Assembly (NCBI GenBank): GCA_002255985.1
Contig: NKIR01000002.1
Location: 62,001-126,000, forward strand
DNA from: Sphingomonadaceae bacterium PASS1
Lineage (GTDB): Bacteria; Pseudomonadota; Alphaproteobacteria; Sphingomonadales; Sphingomonadaceae
Length of the DNA stretch: 64,000 bases
Reading direction: 5' to 3'
Below, piece by piece: positions 44,485 to 52,841 of this stretch (position 1 is the first letter of the stretch; each line of letters opens with the position of its first letter). Made by a program: the position numbers and the translations under genes. Under the pieces are notes generated by a model. That model was not told the origin of the DNA and did not search any database. It was given only the letters and a program-made list of their open reading frames with translations.

Positions 44485-46098
44485 CTAACTAAACCCGAGG
44501 AAGTGCCGCTGCTGCTGCCATTCCATAGGGATATCTGCACAGCGCATCAGGTGACGGGCGGTCAGTTGAACAGGCTGCCGACCATCGAGAATGGCGGTTA
44601 TGATGTCCGGTGCTAGCCAAGACATTCTCGCGAGCCGATGCAAGTGCCGCTTCTCATAGCGTGATACTGCTGGAATGTCTTCGCCGGTCAGAAGATGCTC
44701 TCTTGCTGCAAATCCTTGAACCACGAGGCGAACGAGGGCAGCATCCGCATTTTTATCATTGGCGGATTCGCCATCAGGCGACAGGGCAATCCGAACCTCA
44801 TTTCCTCGGCGAACCATTTGTGCAGGCGTCGTTATAGTAACTGCGTCTTCTTCCCCAATCACAACGTCGATCCGGTCGGCGGCAACGTTCACCTTCACAA
44901 GACGGTCAATCAATATCGCACGCAACTCGCTAGTTGTAATATTACCAAGGCTGTCAGCTAACGCAGCTTCGGCTTGGCAATTGGCCTGCCATTCAACCTT
45001 GCATGTTGATGCATCGGGTTCAGCGGGCTTTTTGAGATATGTCTTCAAGGTTTTTATGACAATCTGATCAAGCGGGCCAGCTGGCAGTCTGCAGATGGTC
45101 GAACGGTCTTCGCCTGGTTTCAACCGGGTAACATAATAGCAATATTGTTTCGACCCCTTCTTTCCGCGTGACGGCGACATTGGCCTTCCATCAGGATCAG
45201 TGACAAGGCCCGCCAAAAGGCTTGGCGACTTTGCATGCTTCGATATCAGCTTGTCGCGATTGTTACTCGCAAGCATGGTCTGGACGCGTTCAAAAGTGTC
45301 GTGATCAATTATCGGTTGGTGCTCGCCGTCGTAAACGGCATCCTTATGTTTAATTTTGCCTATGAATACGGGGTTCTTGAGCAGGAACCCCAGTGGTCCC
45401 TTTCCAAAGCAGACATTGCCGATGGTACCACCCGCCTTGCGATGGCGGGTCCGAGTGCGCATGCCGCGTCGTGCGAGGTCATCTACCAGCGCCGGAACGG
45501 ATTTGAGCTCAAGATAGCGGTTAAAGATATAACGAACGTCTTCTGCTTCCTGAGGCTCGATAAGTAACTTGCGGTCTTCAACACGATAGCCATGGGGTAC
45601 CGTGCCTCCCATCCACATGCCTTTGCGCTTGGATGCCGCTATCTTGTCACGGATACGTTCGCCTGTGACCTCGCGTTCGAACTGCGCGAACGATAGCAAT
45701 ACATTGAGCGTCAAACGACCCATGCTGTTCGTGGTGTTAAACGCCTGTGTAACGCTCACGAACGACGCGCCTTTTGCATCAAGGATCTCGACGATCTTGG
45801 CAAAGTCCGCAAGCGACCGAGTCAGCCGGTCAACCTTATAGACCACAACAATATCTACCTTGCCTGCCTGTATGTCGTCGAGCAATTGCTTAAGTGCAGG
45901 ACGGGTCATGGAACCTCCTGACCAACCGCCGTCATCGTATAGCTCGCCAACTTGTTCCCATCCCTCGCCTGCCTGGCTCAATATATAAGCTGCACATGCT
46001 TCGCGCTGCGCATCCAGGCTGTTGAAGTCCATCTCCAGCCCCTCCTCGGTCGATTTGCGCGTGTAGATGGCACAGCGTTTGCGGTTAGGTGATATCAT
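44485..46098 (-). CDS. Large serine recombinase
   Basis: The 537-residue protein has a resolvase catalytic domain with Ser16 in IYTRKSTEEG, the motifs YDDGGWSGGSMTRPAL and VYKVDRLTRSLADF, then a recombinase domain (GTVPHGYRVEDRKLLIEP, GPLGFLLKNPVFIGKIKH) and a zinc-ribbon-like and coiled-coil C-terminus. Large serine recombinases integrate or excise phage and genomic islands without accessory sites. The ATG at 46098 overlaps the DUF2924 stop (ATGA). With the two small upstream genes it forms a module I associate with alphaproteobacterial islands. Confidence 0.93.
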   Translation of the reverse strand: MISPNRKRCAIYTRKSTEEGLEMDFNSLDAQREACAAYILSQAGEGWEQVGELYDDGGWSGGSMTRPALKQLLDDIQAGKVDIVVVYKVDRLTRSLADFAKIVEILDAKGASFVSVTQAFNTTNSMGRLTLNVLLSFAQFEREVTGERIRDKIAASKRKGMWMGGTVPHGYRVEDRKLLIEPQEAEDVRYIFNRYLELKSVPALVDDLARRGMRTRTRHRKAGGTIGNVCFGKGPLGFLLKNPVFIGKIKHKDAVYDGEHQPIIDHDTFERVQTMLASNNRDKLISKHAKSPSLLAGLVTDPDGRPMSPSRGKKGSKQYCYYVTRLKPGEDRSTICRLPAGPLDQIVIKTLKTYLKKPAEPDASTCKVEWQANCQAEAALADSLGNITTSELRAILIDRLVKVNVAADRIDVVIGEEDAVTITTPAQMVRRGNEVRIALSPDGESANDKNADAALVRLVVQGFAAREHLLTGEDIPAVSRYEKRHLHRLARMSWLAPDIITAILDGRQPVQLTARHLMRCADIPMEWQQQRHFLGFS

Positions 46099-46544
46099 GG
46101 CCCTACTGCCCTTCTCCGTCGCCTGGTGACTAGGCCAAAGAACCGTGGCCCTGACCAATGTGTGCCGGTGATGTCGCCTGCGATCTGGGTGAGCGATGCA
46201 TACCTCCTGCCGTCGAACTCAAACCCTTCATCAAGAACAAGTACCTGATGCATTTTTCCACGCCACGACCGCACCAGACGGGTTCCAGGCTTTAGGGAAG
46301 GCGCAATCATCGCTTCTCCATCATCCTTGCCCAGCCTCTTTATCTGGCGTTCAATGTCACGACGTGTGGAACTGGTCAGGGTTCCCTGCCCGCGTTCCTG
46401 CAACCGATAGGCGATGCCGCGCCGCAGCAGATCGGGTCCGATGTCCGGTGCCACGTTCCGATAGACCTCGCGCCATCGAGAACGCAGTTCGGCAGGCTTC
46501 ATGGTGGAGAGGCGACCCAGTTCACAACCGAGACTGTTTGTCAT
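46095..46544 (-). CDS. DUF2924 protein
   Basis: The 149-residue basic protein reads ELRSRWREVYRNVAPDIGPDLLRRGIAYRLQER, then LKPGTRLVRSWRGKMHQVLVLDEGFEFDGRRYASLTQIAGDITGTHWSGPRFFGL, the pattern of DUF2924. These proteins sit next to serine recombinases and may act as accessory DNA-binding factors, though no function is proven. Start chosen at the ATG at 46544 (MTNSLGCEL); stop overlaps the recombinase start. Confidence 0.9.
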   Translation of the reverse strand: MTNSLGCELGRLSTMKPAELRSRWREVYRNVAPDIGPDLLRRGIAYRLQERGQGTLTSSTRRDIERQIKRLGKDDGEAMIAPSLKPGTRLVRSWRGKMHQVLVLDEGFEFDGRRYASLTQIAGDITGTHWSGPRFFGLVTRRRRRAVGP

Positions 46545-46554
46545 GACCACCGCC

Positions 46555-46800
46555 TTACGCCTCGGGCGACGATGATAGGCGGTAGCGGCGAACGCCATCC
46601 ACCTTGTCGCTATCGATGACGTGCCCCTTCTTCCTCAGGCCGGTCAGATATGCCCGCGTCGAATGCGGCAGCCAGTTTGCAAGTGTCGCGAGTTCTGCGA
46701 GCGTGGCACCGCAATCCCGGGTCAGCAGATCCAAGATCTGTTGAGGCTTTAAGGGGACTATGATTGTTTCGCTAACCTCGAGCTTTTTGGTCTTTGTCAT
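46555..46800 (-). CDS. DUF3489 protein
   Basis: The 81-residue protein (QQILDLLTRDCGATLAELATLANWLPHSTRAYLTGLRKKGHVI) is a small winged-helix type fold typical of DUF3489. It is the first gene of the DUF3489-DUF2924-recombinase run and may regulate it or assist recombination. The upstream flank carries AAGGAGAG. Confidence 0.88.
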   Translation of the reverse strand: MTKTKKLEVSETIIVPLKPQQILDLLTRDCGATLAELATLANWLPHSTRAYLTGLRKKGHVIDSDKVDGVRRYRLSSSPEA

Positions 46801-47256
46801 GGGTGGCTCTCCTTAATCGACGCAGCATCATGCTGCCCCACCACCCAAAGCCCAGCTGAATACCCAGCCGGGTCTATCGCCGCCTTATATCGGGGCGCTT
46901 GAACATGAGCAGCAATGCTCGACTGTGCGCAGAAGTCGAATGGATTGTGCGCTTGATAGCCAGAAATTTATATTATTTGAGTACTTAGAGCCGTCATTGC
47001 GGCTAAGTTGGCTAAACAAAGCCTCACCGCAGGACAAAGCTTAGTTTAGGCATTGAAACGGATGTCCGCTTTGCGCCCAATATCGGTCATCCAAGTTTTT
47101 CAGACAGCCCCTAAAAGCAGACGCCCATCACCGTGTCATTTGGTGGCAAAAATAGGTGGGGGCCGGATAGGTAGCTTGCGACTCAATGTCCGCAAAAGCA
47201 GGTGCCGTGAACAGAGCAACACAGGCAGAATTATGATTTTCTAAACAAACCGCCTT
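46801..47256. other. Gene-free stretch at the recombinase/peptidase boundary
   Basis: No credible gene is visible. The stretch includes the recombinase-operon promoter region and one copy of the TGTCCGC repeat (47061-47126). The DNA is patchy in composition and looks like debris of past rearrangement. Confidence 0.5.
47061..47126. repeat. TGTCCGC-type dispersed repeat, copy 1
   Basis: Contains GATGTCCGCTTTGCGCCCAA followed by a degraded second half, CCCCTAAAAGCAGACG. It closely resembles copy 3 at 51873 over about 55 bases. Confidence 0.6.
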
Positions 47257-48930
47257 TTACTGCTTTCTATCAGAATAAACCGCTCGGGTCGCAGCAGGCG
47301 CGTCAAGTAGGACCCAAAGCGAAACGGATGCTGCACCCAGCAAAGCGACAACGGCTATCGTCCGTGCCTTTCGAACCTCCATACCGGGCCAGAGCGGTAG
47401 TGTCGATAGAACCGCCAACGCCAGTGGCAGCGCTGCGACGAACGGAAGCGTCGGCCCGACACCTTGCATCAACTGATGACCCAGCGCCAACATGAAGCCT
47501 CCGACCAGTGCTGTAATACCAATCCGTACTGCAGAATACCGCACCCAGAGGGTAAAGGTGACGAGCACCATCGGTAGAACAACCACATAGGCCGCCGTCG
47601 GCGCCGATGCTTGCGCGGCAAGGCTGATGATGAACAGTGGTAGCGCCGCTCCTACGACACCAGCGCGACTTGGCTGCCAGGCAGCAAAAGCCGGGAGAAA
47701 CGCCGCCAGCGAGCCCAACACCGCCATAACCTCTAGCCGGGGGATCGCGGCCAAGCGGTCATAATAATTTGCGGGGCCAAGCCCAAGGGACAAGCGGTTA
47801 AGCGCGAAGAGTATCGCTGCACTTACCACGATTAGCGCCAGCATACGTCCAGCGCCCGCCGCTAAGCCGTCTGCTCCGTCTTGCCGCACGGCAAGGACCA
47901 TTCCGCCCGCCGCAATGATTATCATTCCCCAACCCAGCCAAGAGGGATAAATCGCAGTGAACAACCCGAATACGTCAAAGAACACGGCATCAGCCGCCCT
48001 TTGGGGAAGTCTGTCTGCATTAACGAGCGCCTGGGTAAGGTCGAGAACCTGCCCACCCATGTCCTGTAATGACCGTTGATCAAGGTTGTCCGGCGTTGCC
48101 AATGGTGAGTGGTAAAGGCCGGATCGGCCGATGAAGGCAAAATTATAAGCTGCGTAATCATGCTCGATCACAGGTGTCAGATCGGAATCATTGGTCAGGA
48201 GCGCGTAAATGAACGCTGCAAGTGAAGATGCACCAGGGCGATTGACCGCATCGGCGTAAACCTGCATTGCTTCACCGTTCTGGTGTGACGTCTGGAACAG
48301 GGTGGTCCGCCCTCCGCTTCCGCGTGCTTCCATATTGATAACGGCGCCAACGCGTTTGCGCAAAGGATGGTTCGCCCAGAATTGACGCGCACCCTGCAGG
48401 CGAAGTTCTTCGCCATCGGTGACCAGCATGACCAGATCGCGTTGCTGCTGCCCCGTGGCGCGGATTGCGCGCACGACTTCCAAGCTTGCAGCAACCCCTG
48501 ATGCATCGTCTGCGGCACCGGGCGAGCCCCAAACCGTATCGTGGTGCGACATCAGAACAACTGACGAAGCGTTGCGATTTTTTCCCGGCAGAATGCCGAT
48601 CAAATTGACAAATGTGGCCGGTGGATCGTTGCGTCCGCTCCAGTTATTGAGCCGCTTTACCCCCTTGGCGTCGATTCGGCCCGTGCTGGTCGAAACTTCC
48701 ATCCCGAGAGCTTTCATGCGGCGAATGATGTGCTCGCGCACGACTGCGTTCTCGGGGGAGCCGGTGACATGCGGATGTTTCGCCATTGTCATCACGTCCG
48801 CCATAGCCCGGATTGCGGAGAAGCTTAGTGCCGAGGCATTACCCGGCATTGCTCTTGGCGGAGTAGTTGCAAAAAGCGCCAACATGAACGCGACAACCAG
48901 CGCCACCAAAAACGGGCCAAATCTCTTCAT
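47257..48930 (-). CDS. M28 family metallopeptidase with C-terminal membrane domain
   Basis: The 557-residue protein starts with a signal anchor and an M28 domain: VVLMSHHDTVWGSPGAADDASGVAASLEV has the first zinc ligands, VTDGEELRLQGARQFW the catalytic glutamate, and NMEARGSGG and GLYHSPLATPDNLDQ the others. A C-terminal half of about eight hydrophobic helices follows, as in ER-Fxna-like M28 proteins. It is probably an inner-membrane aminopeptidase facing the periplasm. The ATG at 48930 has GGGGAAG upstream. Confidence 0.9.
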   Translation of the reverse strand: MKRFGPFLVALVVAFMLALFATTPPRAMPGNASALSFSAIRAMADVMTMAKHPHVTGSPENAVVREHIIRRMKALGMEVSTSTGRIDAKGVKRLNNWSGRNDPPATFVNLIGILPGKNRNASSVVLMSHHDTVWGSPGAADDASGVAASLEVVRAIRATGQQQRDLVMLVTDGEELRLQGARQFWANHPLRKRVGAVINMEARGSGGRTTLFQTSHQNGEAMQVYADAVNRPGASSLAAFIYALLTNDSDLTPVIEHDYAAYNFAFIGRSGLYHSPLATPDNLDQRSLQDMGGQVLDLTQALVNADRLPQRAADAVFFDVFGLFTAIYPSWLGWGMIIIAAGGMVLAVRQDGADGLAAGAGRMLALIVVSAAILFALNRLSLGLGPANYYDRLAAIPRLEVMAVLGSLAAFLPAFAAWQPSRAGVVGAALPLFIISLAAQASAPTAAYVVVLPMVLVTFTLWVRYSAVRIGITALVGGFMLALGHQLMQGVGPTLPFVAALPLALAVLSTLPLWPGMEVRKARTIAVVALLGAASVSLWVLLDAPAATRAVYSDRKQ

Positions 48931-49290
48931 GCGCTTCCCCTTGATCGGGCAGCCTGTTGCCCGCCCCACGAAGTCAGGTCAATATCTGCGTAACAAAGCT
49001 CTAACTTGCTTGTCCAGTGCGACCCCAACCCAAAGGAGAGCCGCGCGCTGAAGTATCGAACGGCGCTTAGGCTTCAGGATCCGCTAGCGGCCCAATTCCT
49101 GGTGCTCGCAGCAAAGCCCTTCTCGTGACCGTTTTGCGCCCAAATGCAGACGTGCCGATCGCAATCAACGAGCCCAAAAGCGGACGTTCACGCAACTTGC
49201 TTCTTTAGGAAATCGTTCAAAAATAGGCTATTGTAATTCCGAATAGCGCTACTAAAAATGTGGCCAGAGTATTAATGAGGAGGAAGACCA
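48931..49290. other. Gene-free stretch with a dispersed repeat and the promoter of the small secreted protein gene
   Basis: No gene is visible. It holds repeat copy 2 (49127-49190) and, at its right end, an AT-rich leader with GAGGAGG before the gene at 49291. Confidence 0.5.
49127..49190. repeat. TGTCCGC-type dispersed repeat, copy 2
   Basis: Reads GACCGTTTTGCGCCCAAATG at one end and GCCCAAAAGCGGACGTTC at the other, so two inverted half-elements flank about 20 bases. Confidence 0.6.
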
Positions 49291-49623
49291 ATGAAAAAAA
49301 CTTTTATGTTGATTTGCGCGGCAACGGCAATGATTTCGTTTCCAGCTCAAGCGCAAAATACAGCTGCGTCCGCGGCGCGTGCTAACGTGGTAGCCGTAAG
49401 AGCGGCAGCCGTCCAAGTCGTCCAGACAAAAGCGTCGAAAACCGCAGTCGATGCCCTGAAAGCCGCCGTAAGCACAGTCAAGGCAGACGTCCAAGCCGTT
49501 CGGGCAGACGCGGATGCAAGCAAGCAAGAAATTGCGGCTGCCAATTATCAAGCAGCACAGACTAAGGCTACGCTTGCATTTTTGAAATCACTTGCTGCCG
49601 ACAAAAAGCTGGCCGGCAATTGA
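49291..49623 (+). CDS. Small secreted alanine-rich helical protein
   Basis: The 110-residue product has a signal peptide (ISFPAQAQ) and then an almost purely helical, Ala/Val/Lys-rich sequence with repeating VRA / VKA units and a C-terminal SLAADKKLAGN. It resembles periplasmic or surface helical proteins of the coiled-coil or amphipathic kind; I know no family name. The ATG is preceded by GAGGAGG at good spacing. It is 17 bases upstream of the beta-barrel gene, so the two form an operon. Confidence 0.8.
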   Translation: MKKTFMLICAATAMISFPAQAQNTAASAARANVVAVRAAAVQVVQTKASKTAVDALKAAVSTVKADVQAVRADADASKQEIAAANYQAAQTKATLAFLKSLAADKKLAGN

Positions 49624-49640
49624 ACCACATATAACTGATT

Positions 49641-50459
49641 TTGATAGTGCGGTTTCTTTTTATAGCGCTGGCATGCATCGGCTTTGCCAGCGCTATCACT
49701 CCTGTGAATGCTCAAAATAAAGACGTTGAGAGCGCCGTTCTGTCATCACCTCTGCCCGCTTTAAATAAGCCAACACTTTCGGTAGGCTTTGATGCCTCCA
49801 CTGGTCGGTATGGTGACACAGATCCCACGAACACATTTGTAGTGCCGCTCAGTTTAAGATTACCTGTCAGTTCAAGTTTTACTACCTCGGCCAGCATATC
49901 TCGCGTCCAGATATCCGGTCCTAACGTGGTTGTTGGAGCTGACGGCCGTCCATTGCCTGGCGTCGGCTTAGTCCGGTCATCTCGATCAGGACTTGGCGAT
50001 TTATCTCTGGGCGCCACATGGGAAATTCCTATCAAGAGCGACCATTGGTCTGTGCAGGCATCTTCTCGGATTAAGGTTCCGTTGGGTCAAAAGTCAAAGG
50101 GCCTTTCAACTGGAAAGGCAGACTATTCAGGCAAAGTTGAAGTTACCTACATCGCTTTCCCGTTTGCGCCATTTGTCAGCGTTGAATATCAAGTTTTAGG
50201 AAAGCCTGCAGGTTTCGAACTTCGAAACCCGTTGAACACGTCCATTGGAACAGCATGGATAAGCGGCACAAATGCCATAATCACATCTTATGACTACAAC
50301 CGTTCAATCAGCCCTCTCGTAAAAGATGGGCACAGCGTATTTGGCGCTTACAGCATGCCTGTATCCAAAAAGGTTCGCCTAACTTTGTATGGCATCAAGG
50401 GCCTGTCGGCAGGCAGCCCTGAGGTAGAAGCCGGAGCGATGTTTAGCTTAACTTTGTAG
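49641..50459 (+). CDS. Putative outer-membrane beta-barrel protein
   Basis: The 272-residue product has a signal peptide (SAITPVNAQ) and alternating beta-strand pattern through its length, ending in a strand with terminal aromatic/leucine residues (VEAGAMFSLTL). Segments such as GLGDLSLGATWEIPIK and GKADYSGKVEVTYI resemble transporter-like barrels of the phenol-degradation MetA or YfaZ type. The start is TTG at 49641 or GTG at 49647. It follows the small secreted gene by 17 bases; the pair could be a surface protein with its exporter or anchor. Confidence 0.75.
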   Translation: MIVRFLFIALACIGFASAITPVNAQNKDVESAVLSSPLPALNKPTLSVGFDASTGRYGDTDPTNTFVVPLSLRLPVSSSFTTSASISRVQISGPNVVVGADGRPLPGVGLVRSSRSGLGDLSLGATWEIPIKSDHWSVQASSRIKVPLGQKSKGLSTGKADYSGKVEVTYIAFPFAPFVSVEYQVLGKPAGFELRNPLNTSIGTAWISGTNAIITSYDYNRSISPLVKDGHSVFGAYSMPVSKKVRLTLYGIKGLSAGSPEVEAGAMFSLTL

Positions 50460-50638
50460 CAAACGGTCGTTCGTCATTAGTTGCACAGAGTTTCTAATTA
50501 TAAGATGCAATGCCATCTATGTAGCTGCGGTCTTTATTAAATACTGCAACCTACTTAGGGCATCGCTCAGACAAACCTGACTGGATTAGTGCGGTATAGC
50601 GGCGGGTGTATTTGGCGAGCGATGCCGTGCTCGCTTAC

Positions 50639-51763
50639 TTAGCGACGCAGCGCATTAGCTATCAGAGGTTGAAGTTGTAGTTCCAGCGCAATGGACACTT
50701 GAGCTGGATCGAACCCTCGGTTCAGCGGTTCTTCGGTAACGATTACTGCCCAATATCCTCGATCAAAATCTATCCAAGGTGCAAAACCAAACGCCCCGGC
50801 TGATGAAATCACAGGGCGCTCGTTACATGCACTGGTATAAGTTGGTGCACTGCATTCTTTCCAGAACCCCCAGCCATAGCGCCAAGCAAGACGATTTTGA
50901 CTGATAGCAGGCGGAACAGTTCTCATTGGACGTGTTCCAACGCGGTCAAGCAGAAATCCAGACCTATTGCGGAAGATATCACCCTTCAGGATTGCGGCTA
51001 AAACTTTAGCATAATCCTCTCCCGTAGAACGGAGAGCGCCCCCATAATTAGGATTATCTCCGCTGCCGAGTGTAGACCGAGTTTCAGTGCTGACACCTAG
51101 CCGATCAAGAAGCCGCTCGCGCATGATAAGGTCAATGCTACGATTGCGCGCTGAGATCATTGCCAGCGCGGCGATCTGCATATGCTCACTGCCATAATTG
51201 AATGACTGGTCTGGCAGCGTGTCGGTTCCGCCATCATGGATTTCTTGAACGCAGCCCCTCAAGGAATATGCGGCATTACCAATACAGCTCGGTTGTTCCG
51301 AAGTTCCATTAAACCCCGAGGTGAAGGCAAAGACCTGCTCGATAGTAACCTGACTTCGGGGATCGCTCGGGTCGCGACGCCAAAAATCTATATGAGTGTT
51401 TACGGGGGTTGATGCAGAAAACACCCCGTCTTCAATTAAAAGCCAGGCAGTAAGACCCATGAGAAGCTTGGAAGCAGATGCTATGAAGACGGGGCGGGTA
51501 GTGGTCATCGAACCCCGCTCATAACGAAACAAGACGCCCCGCTCGTCACCTACCAGCACAGCCACGTCATTAACTGTAAACTGATCAATACGCGCCCGAA
51601 CTGGCGAAAAGTCGAAACTTGCAGTTGGTGGAGGTAGAGGAGGTGGCAGCGGGGTTACAGATGGAATTTCTACAACAATCGGGGAAGGTGTTGAAGATTG
51701 TTCCCCTCCACAGCCTGCTAGAAACGTAAAGGCAACAGCAAGTGATAGCGCGCGGTTCTGCAT
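50639..51763 (-). CDS. Serine hydrolase lipoprotein, beta-lactamase class C-like fold
   Basis: A lipobox (FLAGC, Cys18) and a proline-rich tether precede a penicillin-recognising fold with SxxK at Ser96-Lys99 (IASASKLL), a YGS motif (FNYGSEH) in place of YxN, and a third-motif region around SSAGAFGFAPW. It is probably an esterase or peptidase of the EstB/AmpC-like group on the outer membrane; beta-lactam hydrolysis is not implied. Four extra cysteines (SCIGN, RGCVQ, KECSAP, ACNERP) could form disulfides. Confidence 0.82.
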   Translation of the reverse strand: MQNRALSLAVAFTFLAGCGGEQSSTPSPIVVEIPSVTPLPPPLPPPTASFDFSPVRARIDQFTVNDVAVLVGDERGVLFRYERGSMTTTRPVFIASASKLLMGLTAWLLIEDGVFSASTPVNTHIDFWRRDPSDPRSQVTIEQVFAFTSGFNGTSEQPSCIGNAAYSLRGCVQEIHDGGTDTLPDQSFNYGSEHMQIAALAMISARNRSIDLIMRERLLDRLGVSTETRSTLGSGDNPNYGGALRSTGEDYAKVLAAILKGDIFRNRSGFLLDRVGTRPMRTVPPAISQNRLAWRYGWGFWKECSAPTYTSACNERPVISSAGAFGFAPWIDFDRGYWAVIVTEEPLNRGFDPAQVSIALELQLQPLIANALRR

Positions 51764-51872
51764 ACCACGATTTGTATGCCTTAAGCGCCCTTCCAGGCAA
51801 GCGGCTTATAATCCAAATGGTTCTTATATGTGCAAATTACGATCTGGGCTCGTAACGGCCCATTTGCCGCCT

Positions 51873-51933
51873 TTCCGCTTTGCGCCCAATGTCCGTCATG
51901 CGAGACCGTTTCAGAACCCTCTAAAAGCGGAAG
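51873..51933. repeat. TGTCCGC-type dispersed repeat, copy 3
   Basis: TTCCGCTTTGCGCCCAATG and the second half CCTCTAAAAGCGGAAG; aligns with copy 1. Confidence 0.6.
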
Positions 51934-51940
51934 CTAAATA

Positions 51941-52180
51941 ATTATATGGCCAAACCGCCATGGTGCAGGTGACAGCACCTGTCAGATGCACCCGTACGAC
52001 AGCATCCCAATCTTCCATAGACATTTTGCCGAATGCTCGGTCGTGCAGAAATGCGGCGTTGTTGACCAGAATGTCGATTCGAACCCAATCACGTACGGCC
52101 TTAGCGGCCATATCTTCGACCTGTTCGGGGTTACTTACATCAGCACCATGCGCAAATGCATCCCCGCCGGCGGATAACCG
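51941..52180 (-). pseudogene. Internal fragment of a short-chain dehydrogenase
   Basis: The frame contains GGDAFAHGADVSNPEQVEDM, then RIDILVNNAAFLHDRAF and WDAVVRVHLTGAVTCTMAVW, which are the middle of an SDR of the MFE-2/FabG-like kind (NNAA motif). The N-terminal glycine-rich cofactor loop and the catalytic YxxxK part are both missing. Edges are abrupt and coordinates are approximate. Confidence 0.8.
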
Positions 52181-52241
52181 GATCAAGTCCTACGCCTACC
52201 GTGCGCTGGCGCGGGCCGACCGGCTTCTGGCGCGGGGCTGA
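52179..52241 (+). pseudogene. C-terminal fragment of an unidentified protein
   Basis: A short in-frame end, RIKSYAYRALARADRLLARG, followed by TGA. It directly abuts the SDR relic with no start codon or family signature. The abrupt join suggests a deletion junction. Confidence 0.4.
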
Positions 52242-52322
52242 CGACTGCGGCGCGGCGCGACTTGACAGCGGCCACCCGGCGCGGGCAAGCTTCGCTCCGG
52301 AGCGGAAAAGAGGATCGCCTTG

Positions 52323-52733
52323 ATGAGCAGAACCAAGACCGGCAGTTGTCTGTGCGCCGCGGTGCGCTATACGATCAGGGCCGAGCCAGCGATGCAGGTG
52401 ATCTGCCATTGCAGCCACTGCCAGCGCCAGTCGGGAAGTGCGTTCTCGACGATTATCGGTGTGCCCGAATGCGCGCTTGAGATGATTGGCGAAGTGCGCA
52501 CTTATGCCGATCGCGGTGACAACGGCAGCGAAGTACTGCGCCAGTTCTGCCCGCGGTGCGGGTCGCCGCTGTTCAGTCGTGTCGCCTCTACGCCAGGGAT
52601 GGTCTACATTAAGTCCGGCACACTAGATGACCCGCGCATGTTTCATCCGCAGGCGCATATCTGGACCAAAAGCGCGCTCGAATGGGTCAGCATCGATGAC
52701 GCGCCCGCGTTCGAAACCAATCCAGGAGGATGA
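52323..52733 (+). CDS. GFA / CENP-V family zinc protein
   Basis: The 136-residue protein has the GFA pattern: GSCLCAAVRYTI, VICHCSHCQRQSGSAFS and FCPRCGSPLFSR, giving two zinc sites. The family was named for glutathione-dependent formaldehyde activation, but most members have unknown substrates, often aldehyde or glutathione adducts. The ATG at 52323 is preceded by AAAAGAGG. It is followed by a zinc-less alcohol dehydrogenase on the same strand. Confidence 0.9.
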   Translation: MSRTKTGSCLCAAVRYTIRAEPAMQVICHCSHCQRQSGSAFSTIIGVPECALEMIGEVRTYADRGDNGSEVLRQFCPRCGSPLFSRVASTPGMVYIKSGTLDDPRMFHPQAHIWTKSALEWVSIDDAPAFETNPGG

Positions 52734-52841
52734 GATTACAGCCGCTGGTCCATTAACCGTGTTCCAACGCATCGCTCAACGCCCTTTACTTTGTAGCGGC
52801 CTACTATCCCGAAGAACGAGAATAAATCAGGAGAAGAATTG

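Larger units (their letters stand above)
51764..52322. other. Scar region with two gene fragments and a repeat
   Basis: No intact gene is visible. It carries repeat copy 3, an SDR fragment on the minus strand (51941-52180) and a C-terminal fragment on the plus strand (52179-52241) of an unidentified protein ending ALARADRLLARG. Confidence 0.6.

Noticed and set aside
47053-47244. 63-residue plus-strand open frame
   Set aside because: It is composed of the dispersed repeat and has no start context or homologous pattern.
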